Shown piece by piece: positions 1 to 8,909 of a DNA stretch of 34,412 bases; the first letter of the stretch is position 1, and every line of letters begins with the position of its first letter. The position numbers and the translations under genes were made by a program. This DNA comes from Actinomycetes bacterium (lineage in GTDB: Bacteria; Actinomycetota; Acidimicrobiia; Acidimicrobiales; RAAP-2), in the NCBI GenBank assembly GCA_021838005.1, contig JAKCEK010000002.1:1-34412 (forward strand), written 5' to 3'. Under the pieces are notes generated by a model. That model did not search any database. It was not told where the DNA came from and saw only the letters and a program-made list of their open reading frames with translations.

Positions 1-168
1 CGCTTCATAGACTACCTCTACACGTCCTTCGCCAACGGCACCAGCTTCGCCCCGGCGGACGCGATGCCCCTGTCGCCGGTGGCCAAGCTGCTCTTCCTCG
101 GGGAATCGCTGGTGTCGCTCGCGACGATCGCGATCGTGGCCGCGCGCGCCGTCAACATCCTGCGTTAG
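1..168 (+). CDS. C-terminal end of a membrane protein (5' truncated by window); possibly DUF1345-like
   Basis: Frame 1 is open from base 1 to TAG at 166-168: RFIDYLYTSFANGTSFAPADAMPLSPVAKLLFLGESLVSLATIAIVAARAVNILR*. Hydrophobic C-terminal helix. Family assignment is from memory of similar tails. Confidence 0.6.
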   Translation, partial: RFIDYLYTSFANGTSFAPADAMPLSPVAKLLFLGESLVSLATIAIVAARAVNILR

Positions 169-1562
169 GGGGACTTGGGCAGGAGGCGGCCGAGGAGGGC
201 CCCGGCTCGGCTCGGTCGACCCGCGGTCTCCTCGACCCGGTCAGCCCGGGCCCCGAGGGAGAGTCCGACGTTGATGCCGACCCAGCGCAGCGGCTCGACC
301 TCCCAGCGCCGCGGGCGATGGTGGACGAAAGGCAGTCGGGTGAGGTCGGTCTCCTCCTCCGGGGTCGCGATGAGGTCGGCGAGCGCGCGCCCGGCGACGT
401 AGCTCAACACCACGCCGTCGCCGGTGTAGCCACCGGCGCTGGCGAGTCCCGACTCGGGGTCGAAGAGGACCGAGGGGGAGAGGTCGCGCGGCATCGCGAG
501 CGGCCCGCCCCAGCGATGGGTCAGCCCGGCGTCGAGGTCGGGGAAGAGGTCGTGCAGGGTCTGCTCGAGCAGGGCGAAGACCCGCGGGACCTCGTCGAAT
601 CGCTCCTCGACCGCCGAGGCGAAGTGGTAGGGGGCGCCCCGACCACCGAAGGCGATGCGGTCGTCGGCGGTGCGCTGGCCGTAGATGATCATGTGGCGAT
701 CGTCGGCGAAGGTCTCACGACCGGCGAAGCCGACGCTCGCCCAGAAGGCGGGGCTCAACGGCTCGGTCGCCACCATGAGCGAGTAGAGCGGGGCGACGGT
801 GCGTCGCTCGCCGGGCAGGCTCGGGGTGAAGGCCTCGGTGGCGCGCACGACGACGTCGGCGTGGATCGTCCCGCCCGCGGTGACCGCCGTGGCTCGGCGC
901 CGGCCGCGACGGCCCAGGACGCGGGTGACCCGCGTGTTCTCGAAGATCCGCACCCCGTGGCGCTCGGCGGCCTCGGCCAGGCCCCGGACGAGGCGGGCCG
1001 GTTGGACCCGCGCGCAGTGGGGTGTGTACAGCGCGCCGCGCGCGCCGTGCACGCGCGCGCGTGCGGTGAGGTCGTCGCCCTCGAGCCACACGAGGTCCTC
1101 CTCGGTGTCCCCGAGGTCGCGCGCCTGGGCCAGCTGGGCGCGCAGGCGTGACTCTTGGACCTCGCTGCGCGCGAAGGTGAGCGAGCCGCCCTTGAGGTAG
1201 TGCGCGTCCACGCCGTCCTCGTCCAGCGCCGCGCCGAGCTCGTCGACCGCGCGGCGCAGCACCCCGCGCAGCACGTCGAGGTCCTCGCGGCCGGCGCGTT
1301 CGACGACGGCCTCGTCGTTCAGGGGATACAGGGCCGTGGCCCAGCCCCCGTTGCGCCCCGAGGCGCCGAAGCCGCACACGGCCTGCTCCACGACGGCGAC
1401 CGACAGCCCGGGGTCGCGGCGCACGAGCTCGCGGGCGCACCACAGCCCGGTGAAGCCCCCGCCGACGACCACGACGTCGACGTCGAGGTGGTCGGCGAGG
1501 GCGGGCCGGGCGTCGACGGGGCGCTCGAGGCCGTCCCACCACAGGGAGCGCGGTGGGCGCAC
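165..1562 (-). CDS. FAD-dependent oxidoreductase (DAO family, gamma-glutamylputrescine oxidase-like)
   Basis: Dinucleotide-binding motif VDVVVVGGGFTGLWCARELVRR, FGASGRNGGWA, C-terminal GGYTGDGVVLSYVAGRALADLI. Start set at GTG 1562 (VRPPRSLWWDG), just downstream of the aminotransferase stop, rather than the longer ORF. Confidence 0.85.
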   Translation of the reverse strand: MRPPRSLWWDGLERPVDARPALADHLDVDVVVVGGGFTGLWCARELVRRDPGLSVAVVEQAVCGFGASGRNGGWATALYPLNDEAVVERAGREDLDVLRGVLRRAVDELGAALDEDGVDAHYLKGGSLTFARSEVQESRLRAQLAQARDLGDTEEDLVWLEGDDLTARARVHGARGALYTPHCARVQPARLVRGLAEAAERHGVRIFENTRVTRVLGRRGRRRATAVTAGGTIHADVVVRATEAFTPSLPGERRTVAPLYSLMVATEPLSPAFWASVGFAGRETFADDRHMIIYGQRTADDRIAFGGRGAPYHFASAVEERFDEVPRVFALLEQTLHDLFPDLDAGLTHRWGGPLAMPRDLSPSVLFDPESGLASAGGYTGDGVVLSYVAGRALADLIATPEEETDLTRLPFVHHRPRRWEVEPLRWVGINVGLSLGARADRVEETAGRPSRAGALLGRLLPKSP

Positions 1563-1564
1563 GG

Positions 1565-2986
1565 CTAGAAGTTCAGTGCGGCGGCGCCGGTGAAGACCTC
1601 GCGCAGGATGCCGACCATGACGTCGATGTCCTCGCGGGTGCACACGATCGGAGGGGCCAGCTGGACGACGGGGTCACCCCGGTCGTCGCTGCGGCAGATG
1701 AGCCCCCGGCGGAACATCTCCTTGGAGACGTAGCCGCGCAGCAGCCGCTCGGCCGACTCGCCGCTCCAGGTCTCCTTGGTCGCCTGGTCCTTGACGAGCT
1801 CGACGCCCCAGAAGTAGCCGGTCCCGCGCACGTCGCCGACGATCGGGATCTCCTTCAGGGCCTCGAGGCTGTCGCGGAAGTAGTCCTGGTTCGCCAGGAC
1901 GTTGTCGAGGAGCCTCTCCTCCTCGACGATCCGCAGGGTCTCGAGCGCCACGGCGCACGACACCGGGTGGCCCGACCACGTGAAGCCGTGAAAGAAGGCG
2001 GTCTCGTCGTGCTGGAAGGGCTCGGCGACCCGGTCCGAGACGATCATCGCGCCCAGGGGGGCGTAGCCGGCGGTGAGGGCCTTGGCCGCGGTGATGATGT
2101 CCGGGACGTAGTCGTACTTCTGGCCACCGAACCACGTGCCGATCCGCCCGAAGGCGCAGATCACCTCGTCCGAGACGAGCAGGACCCCGTAGCGGTCGCA
2201 GATCTCGCGCACCGCCCGCCAGTAGCCCGGCGGCGGGGTGAAGCAGCCCCCCGCGTTCTGGACCGGTTCGAGGAAGACGGCGGCGACGGTCTCGGGACCT
2301 TCGCGCAGGATCGCCTCTTCGATCTGCTGGGCCGACCAGAGGGCGAACGCCTCGGGGTCGTCGCCGTGGACCGGCGCGCGATAGAGGTTCGTCGCGGGGA
2401 CCTTGACCGCCCCGGGAACGAGGGGCTGGAAGGGGTCGCGGTACGAGTCGAGCGAGGTGATGGTCAGTGCGCCCATCGTCGTGCCGTGGTAGGCGACGTC
2501 GCGGCTGATCACCTTGTAGCGGTCCACGTCGCCGCGGATCCGGTGGTACTGGCGCGCGAGCTTCCACGCGCTCTCGTTGGCCTCGGCGCCGCCGGTCGTG
2601 AAGAACACCCGGTTGAGGTCGCCCGGGGCGAGGGCCGCGAGCCGCTCGGCGAGCTCGATGGCCCGGGGGTGGGCGTAGGTCCACAGCGGGAAGAAGTGGA
2701 GCTCGTTCATCTGGCGGGCCGCGACCTCGGCGATCTCGGGCCGGCCGTAGCCCAGCGTGTTGGTGAACAGCCCCGAGAGACCGTCGATGTACTCGGTCCC
2801 GTTGGCGTCGTAGACCCGGGTGCCCTTGCCGCGGACCATGATGGGGATCTCGTGCAGCTCGTCGTAGGCGCCCATCCGTGACATCTGCAGCCAGAGGTGG
2901 CGCCGAGCCCGCTCGGAGTAGCCGTGGCTCGGATGCCTCTCGTCGGCAACGGCGATCCCGTCGGTGATGGTGTCGTTCAATGTCAC
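1565..2986 (-). CDS. Class-III PLP aminotransferase (putrescine/diamine:pyruvate aminotransferase-like, SpuC type)
   Basis: GLFTNTLGYGRPEIAEVAARQ, FFTTGGAEANESAWKLARQYH, LLVSDEVICAFGRIGTWFG, ITAAKALTAGYAPLGAMI (PLP lysine). GTG start 2986 overlaps the upstream lrp stop as GTGA. Confidence 0.88.
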   Translation of the reverse strand: MTLNDTITDGIAVADERHPSHGYSERARRHLWLQMSRMGAYDELHEIPIMVRGKGTRVYDANGTEYIDGLSGLFTNTLGYGRPEIAEVAARQMNELHFFPLWTYAHPRAIELAERLAALAPGDLNRVFFTTGGAEANESAWKLARQYHRIRGDVDRYKVISRDVAYHGTTMGALTITSLDSYRDPFQPLVPGAVKVPATNLYRAPVHGDDPEAFALWSAQQIEEAILREGPETVAAVFLEPVQNAGGCFTPPPGYWRAVREICDRYGVLLVSDEVICAFGRIGTWFGGQKYDYVPDIITAAKALTAGYAPLGAMIVSDRVAEPFQHDETAFFHGFTWSGHPVSCAVALETLRIVEEERLLDNVLANQDYFRDSLEALKEIPIVGDVRGTGYFWGVELVKDQATKETWSGESAERLLRGYVSKEMFRRGLICRSDDRGDPVVQLAPPIVCTREDIDVMVGILREVFTGAAALNF

Positions 2987-3507
2987 TTGGTCCCCCAGGC
3001 GTAGGTCTGCTTGGCTAGTTTCAGGTACACGAAGGTCTCGACCTCGGTCACGCCCGGAATCGAGCGGATCGAGTCGTTGAGGAGGTGCACCAGGGCGTTG
3101 TCGTCCCCGGCGATCACCTCGGCGATGATGTCGAAGCTGCCGGCCGTCATCACGACGTAGTTGGCCTCCTCGATCGCCGCCACCTTGTCCGCCACCAGCC
3201 GCACGTCCCCGTGGACGCGAATACCCACCAGCGCCTCCCGGCCGTAGCCGAGCTGGAGCGGGTCGGTGATCGCGACGATCTGCATGACCCCGGTGTCCCG
3301 GAGCCGCTGCACGCGTCGACGCACCGCGGCCTCGGAGAGGCCGACCTCGACGGCGAGGGCGCCGTAGGCGCGACGACCGTCCGCTTGCAGGAGCGTGATG
3401 ATCCTGCGGTCGAGGTCGTCGAGCGCTGCCGGGCCCCCACTGGCGGGGTCTGGGGCCGGGCGTTCGACGCCCGAGCGGCCCTTGCGCGGTGATTTGGCTG
3501 CTGGCAT
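2983..3507 (-). CDS. Lrp/AsnC-family transcriptional regulator
   Basis: LDDLDRRIITLLQADGRRAYGALAVEVGLSEAAVRRRVQRL (HTH) followed by an AsnC ligand domain (VMTAGSFDIIAEVIAGDDNALVHLLNDSIRSIPGVTEVETFVYL). ATG 3507 with GGGGGTAAG upstream. Confidence 0.93.
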   Translation of the reverse strand: MPAAKSPRKGRSGVERPAPDPASGGPAALDDLDRRIITLLQADGRRAYGALAVEVGLSEAAVRRRVQRLRDTGVMQIVAITDPLQLGYGREALVGIRVHGDVRLVADKVAAIEEANYVVMTAGSFDIIAEVIAGDDNALVHLLNDSIRSIPGVTEVETFVYLKLAKQTYAWGTK

Positions 3508-3556
3508 TGGACTTACCCCCGCGCGGTGATGTGGCCACCGTGCAACGGATATGGCG

Positions 3557-3562
3557 AGCATA
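3557..3562 (-). promoter_or_regulatory. Candidate extended -10 (TGCTATGCT) for the lrp-aminotransferase-oxidase operon
   Basis: TATGCT on the minus strand, preceded by TGC, about 50 nt upstream of the lrp ATG, in the divergent intergenic region. Confidence 0.45.
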
Positions 3563-3700
3563 GCAGGCCACGGCGACGGATACCGGCGTGATATTTCGAT
3601 AATGCGACTGTTTTCACAATCTCGGTTTGCGCCGGTCCGGGGCCATCTGGCAGAGTGGCGAGTGACGCCGCGAGGGGGCGGCGCGAGCCAAGGAGACAGC

Positions 3701-5128
3701 ATGCGTCGTCTGGAGAACTTCATCGGTGGCGAGTCGGTAGCGCCCTCCAGCGGCCGCTACGTGGAGTTGCTCAGCCCCGTCACCGGACAGCCCTTCGCCG
3801 AGGCGCCGGTGTCCGATGAGAAAGACGTCGACCGGGCCTTTCGGGCCGCCGCCGGCGCGTTCACGGCGTGGCGGCGCACGACGCCGTCCCAGCGCTCGCT
3901 CCTGCTCTTGCAGATCGCCGACCTCATCGAGGCGCGCAAGGACGAGATCGTCGCGATCGAGGCCGAGAACACCGGCAAGATCGTCGCCGTCACGTTGGCC
4001 GAGGAGATCCCGCCGATGGTCGACCAGATCCGCTTCTTCGCGGGCGCCGCGCGACTTCTCGAGGGACGCGGGGCGACCGAGTACATGGAGGGCATGACGA
4101 GCTACGTCCGGCGCGAGCCCGTCGGGGTGTGCGGCGCGGTGACCCCGTGGAACTACCCGATGATGATGGCGACCTGGAAGTGGGCACCCGCGCTCGCGGC
4201 GGGCAACACGATGGTCCTCAAGCCCAGTGACACCACCCCCGCCTCGACTCTGTTCATGGCCCAGCTCATGGCCGAGGTGCTGCCGGCCGGGGTCTTCAAC
4301 GTGATCTGCGGCGACCGCGACACCGGTCGGGCCCTCGTCGAGCACCCCACGCCCGCGATGGTTTCGATCACCGGGTCGGTGCGCGCGGGGAGCGAGGTCG
4401 CGTCCTCGGCCGCCCAGGGTCTCAAGCGTGTCCACCTCGAGCTCGGGGGCAAGGCCCCGGTCGTCGTCTTCGACGACGTCGACGTCGAGGCGGCCGTCGA
4501 GGCGATCGCCATCGCCGGCTACTTCAACGCGGGTCAGGATTGCACGGCCGCGACGCGCGTGCTGGCCGAGGCGGGCGTCTACCGAGACTTCGTCGACGCC
4601 CTGGCCGAGGAGGCCCGCCAGACGGTCGTCGGCGCGCCCGAGGACGAGGACGCCTTCGTCGGGCCGGTGAACAACGTCAATCAGTTCGAGCGGGTCACGG
4701 GCTTCTTGAACCGCCGCCCGCCCCACGCCACGGTCGTTACCGGTGGCGAGCGCGTGCGTGACGCCGGCTACTTCCTCTCGCCGACCGTCGTCGCCGACCT
4801 CCACCAGGACGACGAGATGATCCAGAACGAGATCTTCGGCCCGGTGATCACGGTCCAGAAGTTCACCGACGAGGCCCAGGCGGTGGAGTGGGCCAACGGC
4901 GTCGACTACGGGCTCGCGTCCTCGGTGTGGACCCGGGACCACTCGCGCGCGATGCGCATGACCCGCGACCTCGACTTCGGCTGCGTGTGGGTCAACACCC
5001 ACATCCCCCTCGTGGCGGAGATGCCCCACGGTGGCTTCAAGCGCTCCGGCTACGGCAAGGACCTGTCGGTGTACGGCTTCGAGGACTACACGCGCATCAA
5101 GCACGTGATGCACAACATCGAGTTCTGA
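3701..5128 (+). CDS. Aldehyde dehydrogenase, gamma-aminobutyraldehyde dehydrogenase-like
   Basis: ATG 3701 with AAGGAGA SD. GVCGAVTPWNYPMMMATWKWAPALAAGNTMVLKPSD, LELGGKAPVVVFDDVDVEAAVEAIAIAGYFNAGQDCTAATR, EMPHGGFKRSGYGKDLSVYGFEDYTRIKHVM. Confidence 0.93.
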   Translation: MRRLENFIGGESVAPSSGRYVELLSPVTGQPFAEAPVSDEKDVDRAFRAAAGAFTAWRRTTPSQRSLLLLQIADLIEARKDEIVAIEAENTGKIVAVTLAEEIPPMVDQIRFFAGAARLLEGRGATEYMEGMTSYVRREPVGVCGAVTPWNYPMMMATWKWAPALAAGNTMVLKPSDTTPASTLFMAQLMAEVLPAGVFNVICGDRDTGRALVEHPTPAMVSITGSVRAGSEVASSAAQGLKRVHLELGGKAPVVVFDDVDVEAAVEAIAIAGYFNAGQDCTAATRVLAEAGVYRDFVDALAEEARQTVVGAPEDEDAFVGPVNNVNQFERVTGFLNRRPPHATVVTGGERVRDAGYFLSPTVVADLHQDDEMIQNEIFGPVITVQKFTDEAQAVEWANGVDYGLASSVWTRDHSRAMRMTRDLDFGCVWVNTHIPLVAEMPHGGFKRSGYGKDLSVYGFEDYTRIKHVMHNIEF

Positions 5129-5174
5129 GTGTCCAGTGGGTGCGGGGCACCCGGAGAGTGAGAGGTGATCGACG

Positions 5175-6293
5175 ATGATCATCGGAGTCGTGACCGAGAT
5201 CAAGACCGACGAGGGGCGTGTCGCCCTGACGCCGGCGGGGGCGAGGGAGCTGACCAGCCTCGGCCACCGCGTGCTGGTCGAGCGGGGCGCGGGCCTCGGC
5301 TCGTCCATCCCCGACGAGCAGTACGCGGCGAACGGCGCGACGCTCGTCGAGCGGGCCGACGACGTGTGGGCCGAGAGCGACATGGTGCTCAAGGTCAAAG
5401 AGCCGGTCGCCGAGGAGTACCACCGCCTGGCGGCCCGCGAGGGCCAGGTCCTCTTCACCTACCTGCACCTGGCCGCCAGCCGTGAGTGCACCGACGCGCT
5501 CGTCGCGGCCGGCAACGTGGCCATCGCCTACGAGACGGTGCGCCTCGCCGACCACAGCCTGCCCCTCCTCGCGCCGATGAGCGAGGTGGCCGGCCGGATG
5601 GCCCCGATGATGGGGGCGCACCACCTCATGCGCCCGGGTGGCGGCCACGGGACGTTGGTCTCGGGGGTCCCGGGAGTGGCGCCGGCCAAGGTCGTGATCA
5701 TCGGTGCCGGCGTGTCGGGTATGTCGGCCGCGACGATCGCCCTGGGGCTGCACGCCGAGGTGACGGTCCTCGACAAGAACCTCGAGCGGCTGCGTCACGT
5801 GGACACCGTCTTTGACGGCCGGGTGGCGACGTTGGCGTCGTCGGTCCTCTCCATCGAGGAGTCCTGTCTCGGGGCCGACGTCGTGATCGGCGCCGTGCTG
5901 GTGGTGGGCGCGCGAGCCCCCAGGCTCGTCTCCAACGACCTCGTGGCGCAGATGAAGCCGGGCTCGGTGCTCGTCGACATCGCGGTCGACCAGGGCGGCT
6001 GCTTCGAGGCGACGCGGCCGACGACCCACTCCGACCCGGTCTTCGCCGTCCACGATTCGATCTTCTACTGCGTGGCCAATATGCCCGGGGCCGTCCCGGC
6101 GACCTCGACCCGGGCGTTGTCGAACGCGACCCTGCCCTACGTGGTCGAGTTAGCCCAGCGCGGCTGGCGCGGCGCGGTAGCGGGCGACGCGGCCCTCGCC
6201 GAGGGCGTCAACGTGGTGAACGGGCGCGTGACCTACGGGCCCGTCGCGGAGTCCCTCGGTCTGGACTACACCCCGCTCGACTCGGTGCTCTAG
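5175..6293 (+). CDS. ald: Alanine dehydrogenase
   Basis: MIIGVVTEIKTDEGRVALTPAGARELTSLGHRVLVERGAGLGSSIPDEQY, KVKEPVAEEY, LAPMSEVAGRMAPMMGAHHL, VVIIGAGVSGMSAATIALGLHAEVTVLDKN, VDIAVDQGGCFEATRPTTHSDPVF. Confidence 0.97.
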   Translation: MIIGVVTEIKTDEGRVALTPAGARELTSLGHRVLVERGAGLGSSIPDEQYAANGATLVERADDVWAESDMVLKVKEPVAEEYHRLAAREGQVLFTYLHLAASRECTDALVAAGNVAIAYETVRLADHSLPLLAPMSEVAGRMAPMMGAHHLMRPGGGHGTLVSGVPGVAPAKVVIIGAGVSGMSAATIALGLHAEVTVLDKNLERLRHVDTVFDGRVATLASSVLSIEESCLGADVVIGAVLVVGARAPRLVSNDLVAQMKPGSVLVDIAVDQGGCFEATRPTTHSDPVFAVHDSIFYCVANMPGAVPATSTRALSNATLPYVVELAQRGWRGAVAGDAALAEGVNVVNGRVTYGPVAESLGLDYTPLDSVL

Positions 6294-6502
6294 TCGTCGA
6301 GGTACGGACAGTGGCGACAGCCGCTGGAACAGCACTCGCCGCGCGCCAGGTGGGTGGCGGCCGTGAGGACGCTCAGCCCGCTCAACGGGTCGCGGTAGGT
6401 CGGCTCACCGGCGCGCACGGCCGCCTCGTGCGCGGCGAGGATGACGTCGTAGTCGGGTCTCGAGGGGTCGAGCCGCGACCGGTGGGGCACCGGGACGCTC
6501 AC
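6290..6502 (-). CDS. Small Cys-rich protein, DUF5522-like (70 aa)
   Basis: GTG 6502 overlaps the QOR stop (GTGA). Protein VSVPVPHRSRLDPSRPDYDVILAAHEAAVRAGEPTYRDPLSGLSVLTAATHLARGECCSSGCRHCPYLDD*, with a CCxxGCxHCPY C-terminal motif. Confidence 0.8.
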   Translation of the reverse strand: MSVPVPHRSRLDPSRPDYDVILAAHEAAVRAGEPTYRDPLSGLSVLTAATHLARGECCSSGCRHCPYLDD

Positions 6503-7449
6503 CGCGGCGCCACGGCGAGCACGATCTTGCCGAACTTGCCGGGCCGGGCGAAGGCGTCGTAGGCGCGGGCCGCCTCGCGGACGTCGACCACCTCGGCGAC
6601 GGGCACCCGGAGCGCGCCGTCGCGCCACCGCGGGCCGAGATCGCGCGCGACGCGCCCGACCACCTCGGCCTTTTCGGTGCGCGTGCGACCGCGCAGGGTG
6701 GACCCGGTGAGGGTGAGTCGTGAGCCCATGACGGCGAGCAGGTCGAGCTCGACCCGAGAGCCCGAACCCACCCCAACGACCAGAATCCGCCCGTGGGCCC
6801 GCACCCGGGGCAGGACCGCGGGCAGCGTCGCCGCGCCGACGAGCTCGAGGACAACGTCGACGGGCTCGATCGCGGCGAGGCCGTCCGCGACCACCGTCTC
6901 GTCGGCCCCGAGGGCGCGCAGCGCCTCGTGGTGGCGCCCGTCACGGGTGAGGGCGACGACCGTCGCGTCGAGGGCCCGGCCGATCTGGACGGCCGCGCAG
7001 CCCACCCCGCCCGCGGCCCCGGTGACGGCCAGTCGCTCGCCCGAGGTCAGCGCGCCCTGGGTGACGAGGGCGTCGTGGGCGGTGCAGAAGGCCTCCGGGA
7101 AGCCCGCGGCCTCGACGAGCTCGACGCCCTCGGGCACCGCGAGGAGGTGCTCGACCGGCACGGCGCAGTGCGTCGCCTGGGCGCCCCCGCCGGTGAGCGC
7201 GGCGACCCGCCGTCCCACCCACGTCGCGTCGACTCCGTCGCCCACCGAGACGACCCGCCCGGCGAGCTCGAGGCCGGGCACGTCGGCGGGCACGCCGGGC
7301 GGGGCGGGGTAGCGGCCACGCCTTTGGAGGAGGTCCGCGGCGTTGAGACCGGCGGCCGCCACCTCGACCACGACGTCACCCGGACCGGGTACGGGGTCGG
7401 GCCGCTCGCGCCAGTCGAGGACTCCGTCGTCGATGACGAGGGCGAACAC
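6499..7449 (-). CDS. NADPH:quinone oxidoreductase / zinc-type alcohol dehydrogenase-like (MDR family)
   Basis: AAGLNAADLLQRRGRYPAPPGVPADVPGLELAGRVVSVGDGV, TGAAGGVGCAAVQIGRALDATVVALTR, ARPGKFGKIVLAV. Confidence 0.93.
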   Translation of the reverse strand: MFALVIDDGVLDWRERPDPVPGPGDVVVEVAAAGLNAADLLQRRGRYPAPPGVPADVPGLELAGRVVSVGDGVDATWVGRRVAALTGGGAQATHCAVPVEHLLAVPEGVELVEAAGFPEAFCTAHDALVTQGALTSGERLAVTGAAGGVGCAAVQIGRALDATVVALTRDGRHHEALRALGADETVVADGLAAIEPVDVVLELVGAATLPAVLPRVRAHGRILVVGVGSGSRVELDLLAVMGSRLTLTGSTLRGRTRTEKAEVVGRVARDLGPRWRDGALRVPVAEVVDVREAARAYDAFARPGKFGKIVLAVAPR

Positions 7450-7496
7450 GCGCCCAGCGTAGGGGCCGCGCCGACCGGGGCCGCTAGGGTCCGACC

Positions 7497-7979
7497 ATGA
7501 CTATCTACGACGCACCCTTGCGCACCCTCTCGGGCGAGCCGACCTCGCTCGAGCCCTACCGGGGACGTCCCGTCCTCATCGTGAACGTGGCGTCCCAGTG
7601 CGGCTTGACCCCGCAGTACGAGGGACTCGAGCGGCTCCACGAGGGCTACGCGGATCGGGGCTTCAGCGTGCTGGGGTTCCCGTGCAACCAGTTCGGCGCC
7701 CAGGAGCCGGGCACCGCCGAGGAGATTCAGACGTTCTGCTCGACGACCTACGGCGTGACCTTCCCGCTCTTTGAGAAGGTCGAGGTCAACGGCGAGGGCC
7801 GTCACCCGCTCTTCGAGGAGTTGAGCGCCGTCGCTGACGGCGAGGGCTACCGGGGCGACGTCCGCTGGAACTTCGAGAAGTTTCTCGTGTCGGCCGACGG
7901 CTCCGTCCAGCGCTTCGCCCCCCAGGTCACCCCCGAGGACCCGATCCTCGTGGCCGCGATCGAGGCCGCCCTCTCCTAG
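7497..7979 (+). CDS. Glutathione peroxidase (cysteine type)
   Basis: VLIVNVASQCGLTPQYEGLERLHEGYADRGFSVLGFPCNQFGAQEPGTAEEIQTFC and VRWNFEKFLV. The catalytic position is Cys, with no in-frame TGA. Confidence 0.96.
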   Translation: MTIYDAPLRTLSGEPTSLEPYRGRPVLIVNVASQCGLTPQYEGLERLHEGYADRGFSVLGFPCNQFGAQEPGTAEEIQTFCSTTYGVTFPLFEKVEVNGEGRHPLFEELSAVADGEGYRGDVRWNFEKFLVSADGSVQRFAPQVTPEDPILVAAIEAALS

Positions 7980-8887
7980 ACGGGTAGCGGCCTCTCGACC
8001 AGCGCCTGAGTGGGCGTGAAGCCGCGCCCGCGCCAGAACCGCTCGACCCGGGGGTCGACGGTGCGCCAGTTGACTTCGGCGACGACGTGGCCCGCCCGCC
8101 GGGCCCGTTCGAGGACGGACTCGACGAGCGCGGTGCCGAGACCGCGTCCGCGCCGATCCGGGTCGACCGCGACCGCGCTCAGGTGGACCGCGGGCGCGCG
8201 GCTGCCGCGGCGTGGGGCGAGGGGCATCACCACGGCCTGGGCGAGCGCACGGCCCCCGAGCTCGGCGATGAGGTAGTCGATGTCGGGGTCTTCGAGCAGC
8301 GAGGCGACCTCGTCGCGCCGCTCCTGCTCGTCGGGCGGCCGTCCACCCGGCGGGTCGCCCCACCGGTCGAGGGTGAGGGCCGTCTCGAGGTCGCCGGGCC
8401 CGGCGCGGCGCAGGTCGAAACCCGCCGGTGTGCCCCGGTCGGCCGGGAACGAGAGCGCGCGCACGCCCCGGCGGGCGCTGAGGGTCGCCCCGCACGTCGC
8501 CCACGCGTCCACCTCGGTGGGTTCGTCGTACACCCAGGCCGCGTAGCCGCTCGCCCCCGCGTCGCGCCAGACGGACGCCGCGGCATCGAGCAGTCCGCGG
8601 AGCACGGCGGGGTCGTCGAAGCTCGCCCCGTCGGGGGGGATCCAGGCCCGGCGCTGGGTCCGGTCGATCATTGTGGTCACGAGGTGGCCGACGACGCGCC
8701 CCCGGGAGCGCGCCACCCACGCCGGGGTGACGGCGGAGACGACGGCGCGCAGCTCGTCGTGATCGAGCGTCCCCACGAGCGCGGTGCTGCGCGCCGCCGC
8801 CGCCGCCACGCGGGCTTCGACCCGCGCGCACACCGCGTCCACGTCGCGCGGACCGAGCGGGCGCACTCTCACGGGCTCACGGTACAT
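7976..8887 (-). CDS. GNAT-family N-acetyltransferase (probable double GNAT domain)
   Basis: From MYREPVRVRPLGPRDVDAV to VHLSAVAVDPDRRGRGLGTALVESVLERARRAGHVVAEVNWRTVDPRVERFWRGRGFTP. Start chosen at ATG 8887 rather than the longer ORF start, which overlaps the divergent HAD gene. Confidence 0.85.
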   Translation of the reverse strand: MYREPVRVRPLGPRDVDAVCARVEARVAAAAARSTALVGTLDHDELRAVVSAVTPAWVARSRGRVVGHLVTTMIDRTQRRAWIPPDGASFDDPAVLRGLLDAAASVWRDAGASGYAAWVYDEPTEVDAWATCGATLSARRGVRALSFPADRGTPAGFDLRRAGPGDLETALTLDRWGDPPGGRPPDEQERRDEVASLLEDPDIDYLIAELGGRALAQAVVMPLAPRRGSRAPAVHLSAVAVDPDRRGRGLGTALVESVLERARRAGHVVAEVNWRTVDPRVERFWRGRGFTPTQALVERPLPV

Positions 8888-8909
8888 CGGGGTGTGCAAG
8901 GGTCTTGGG

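Noticed and set aside
1553-2881. 442-aa + strand ORF antisense to the aminotransferase
   Set aside because: Shadow ORF; the opposite strand has an unambiguous class-III aminotransferase.
7497-7979. Possible selenocysteine in the glutathione peroxidase
   Set aside because: The catalytic position is encoded as Cys (NVASQCGL) with no in-frame TGA.
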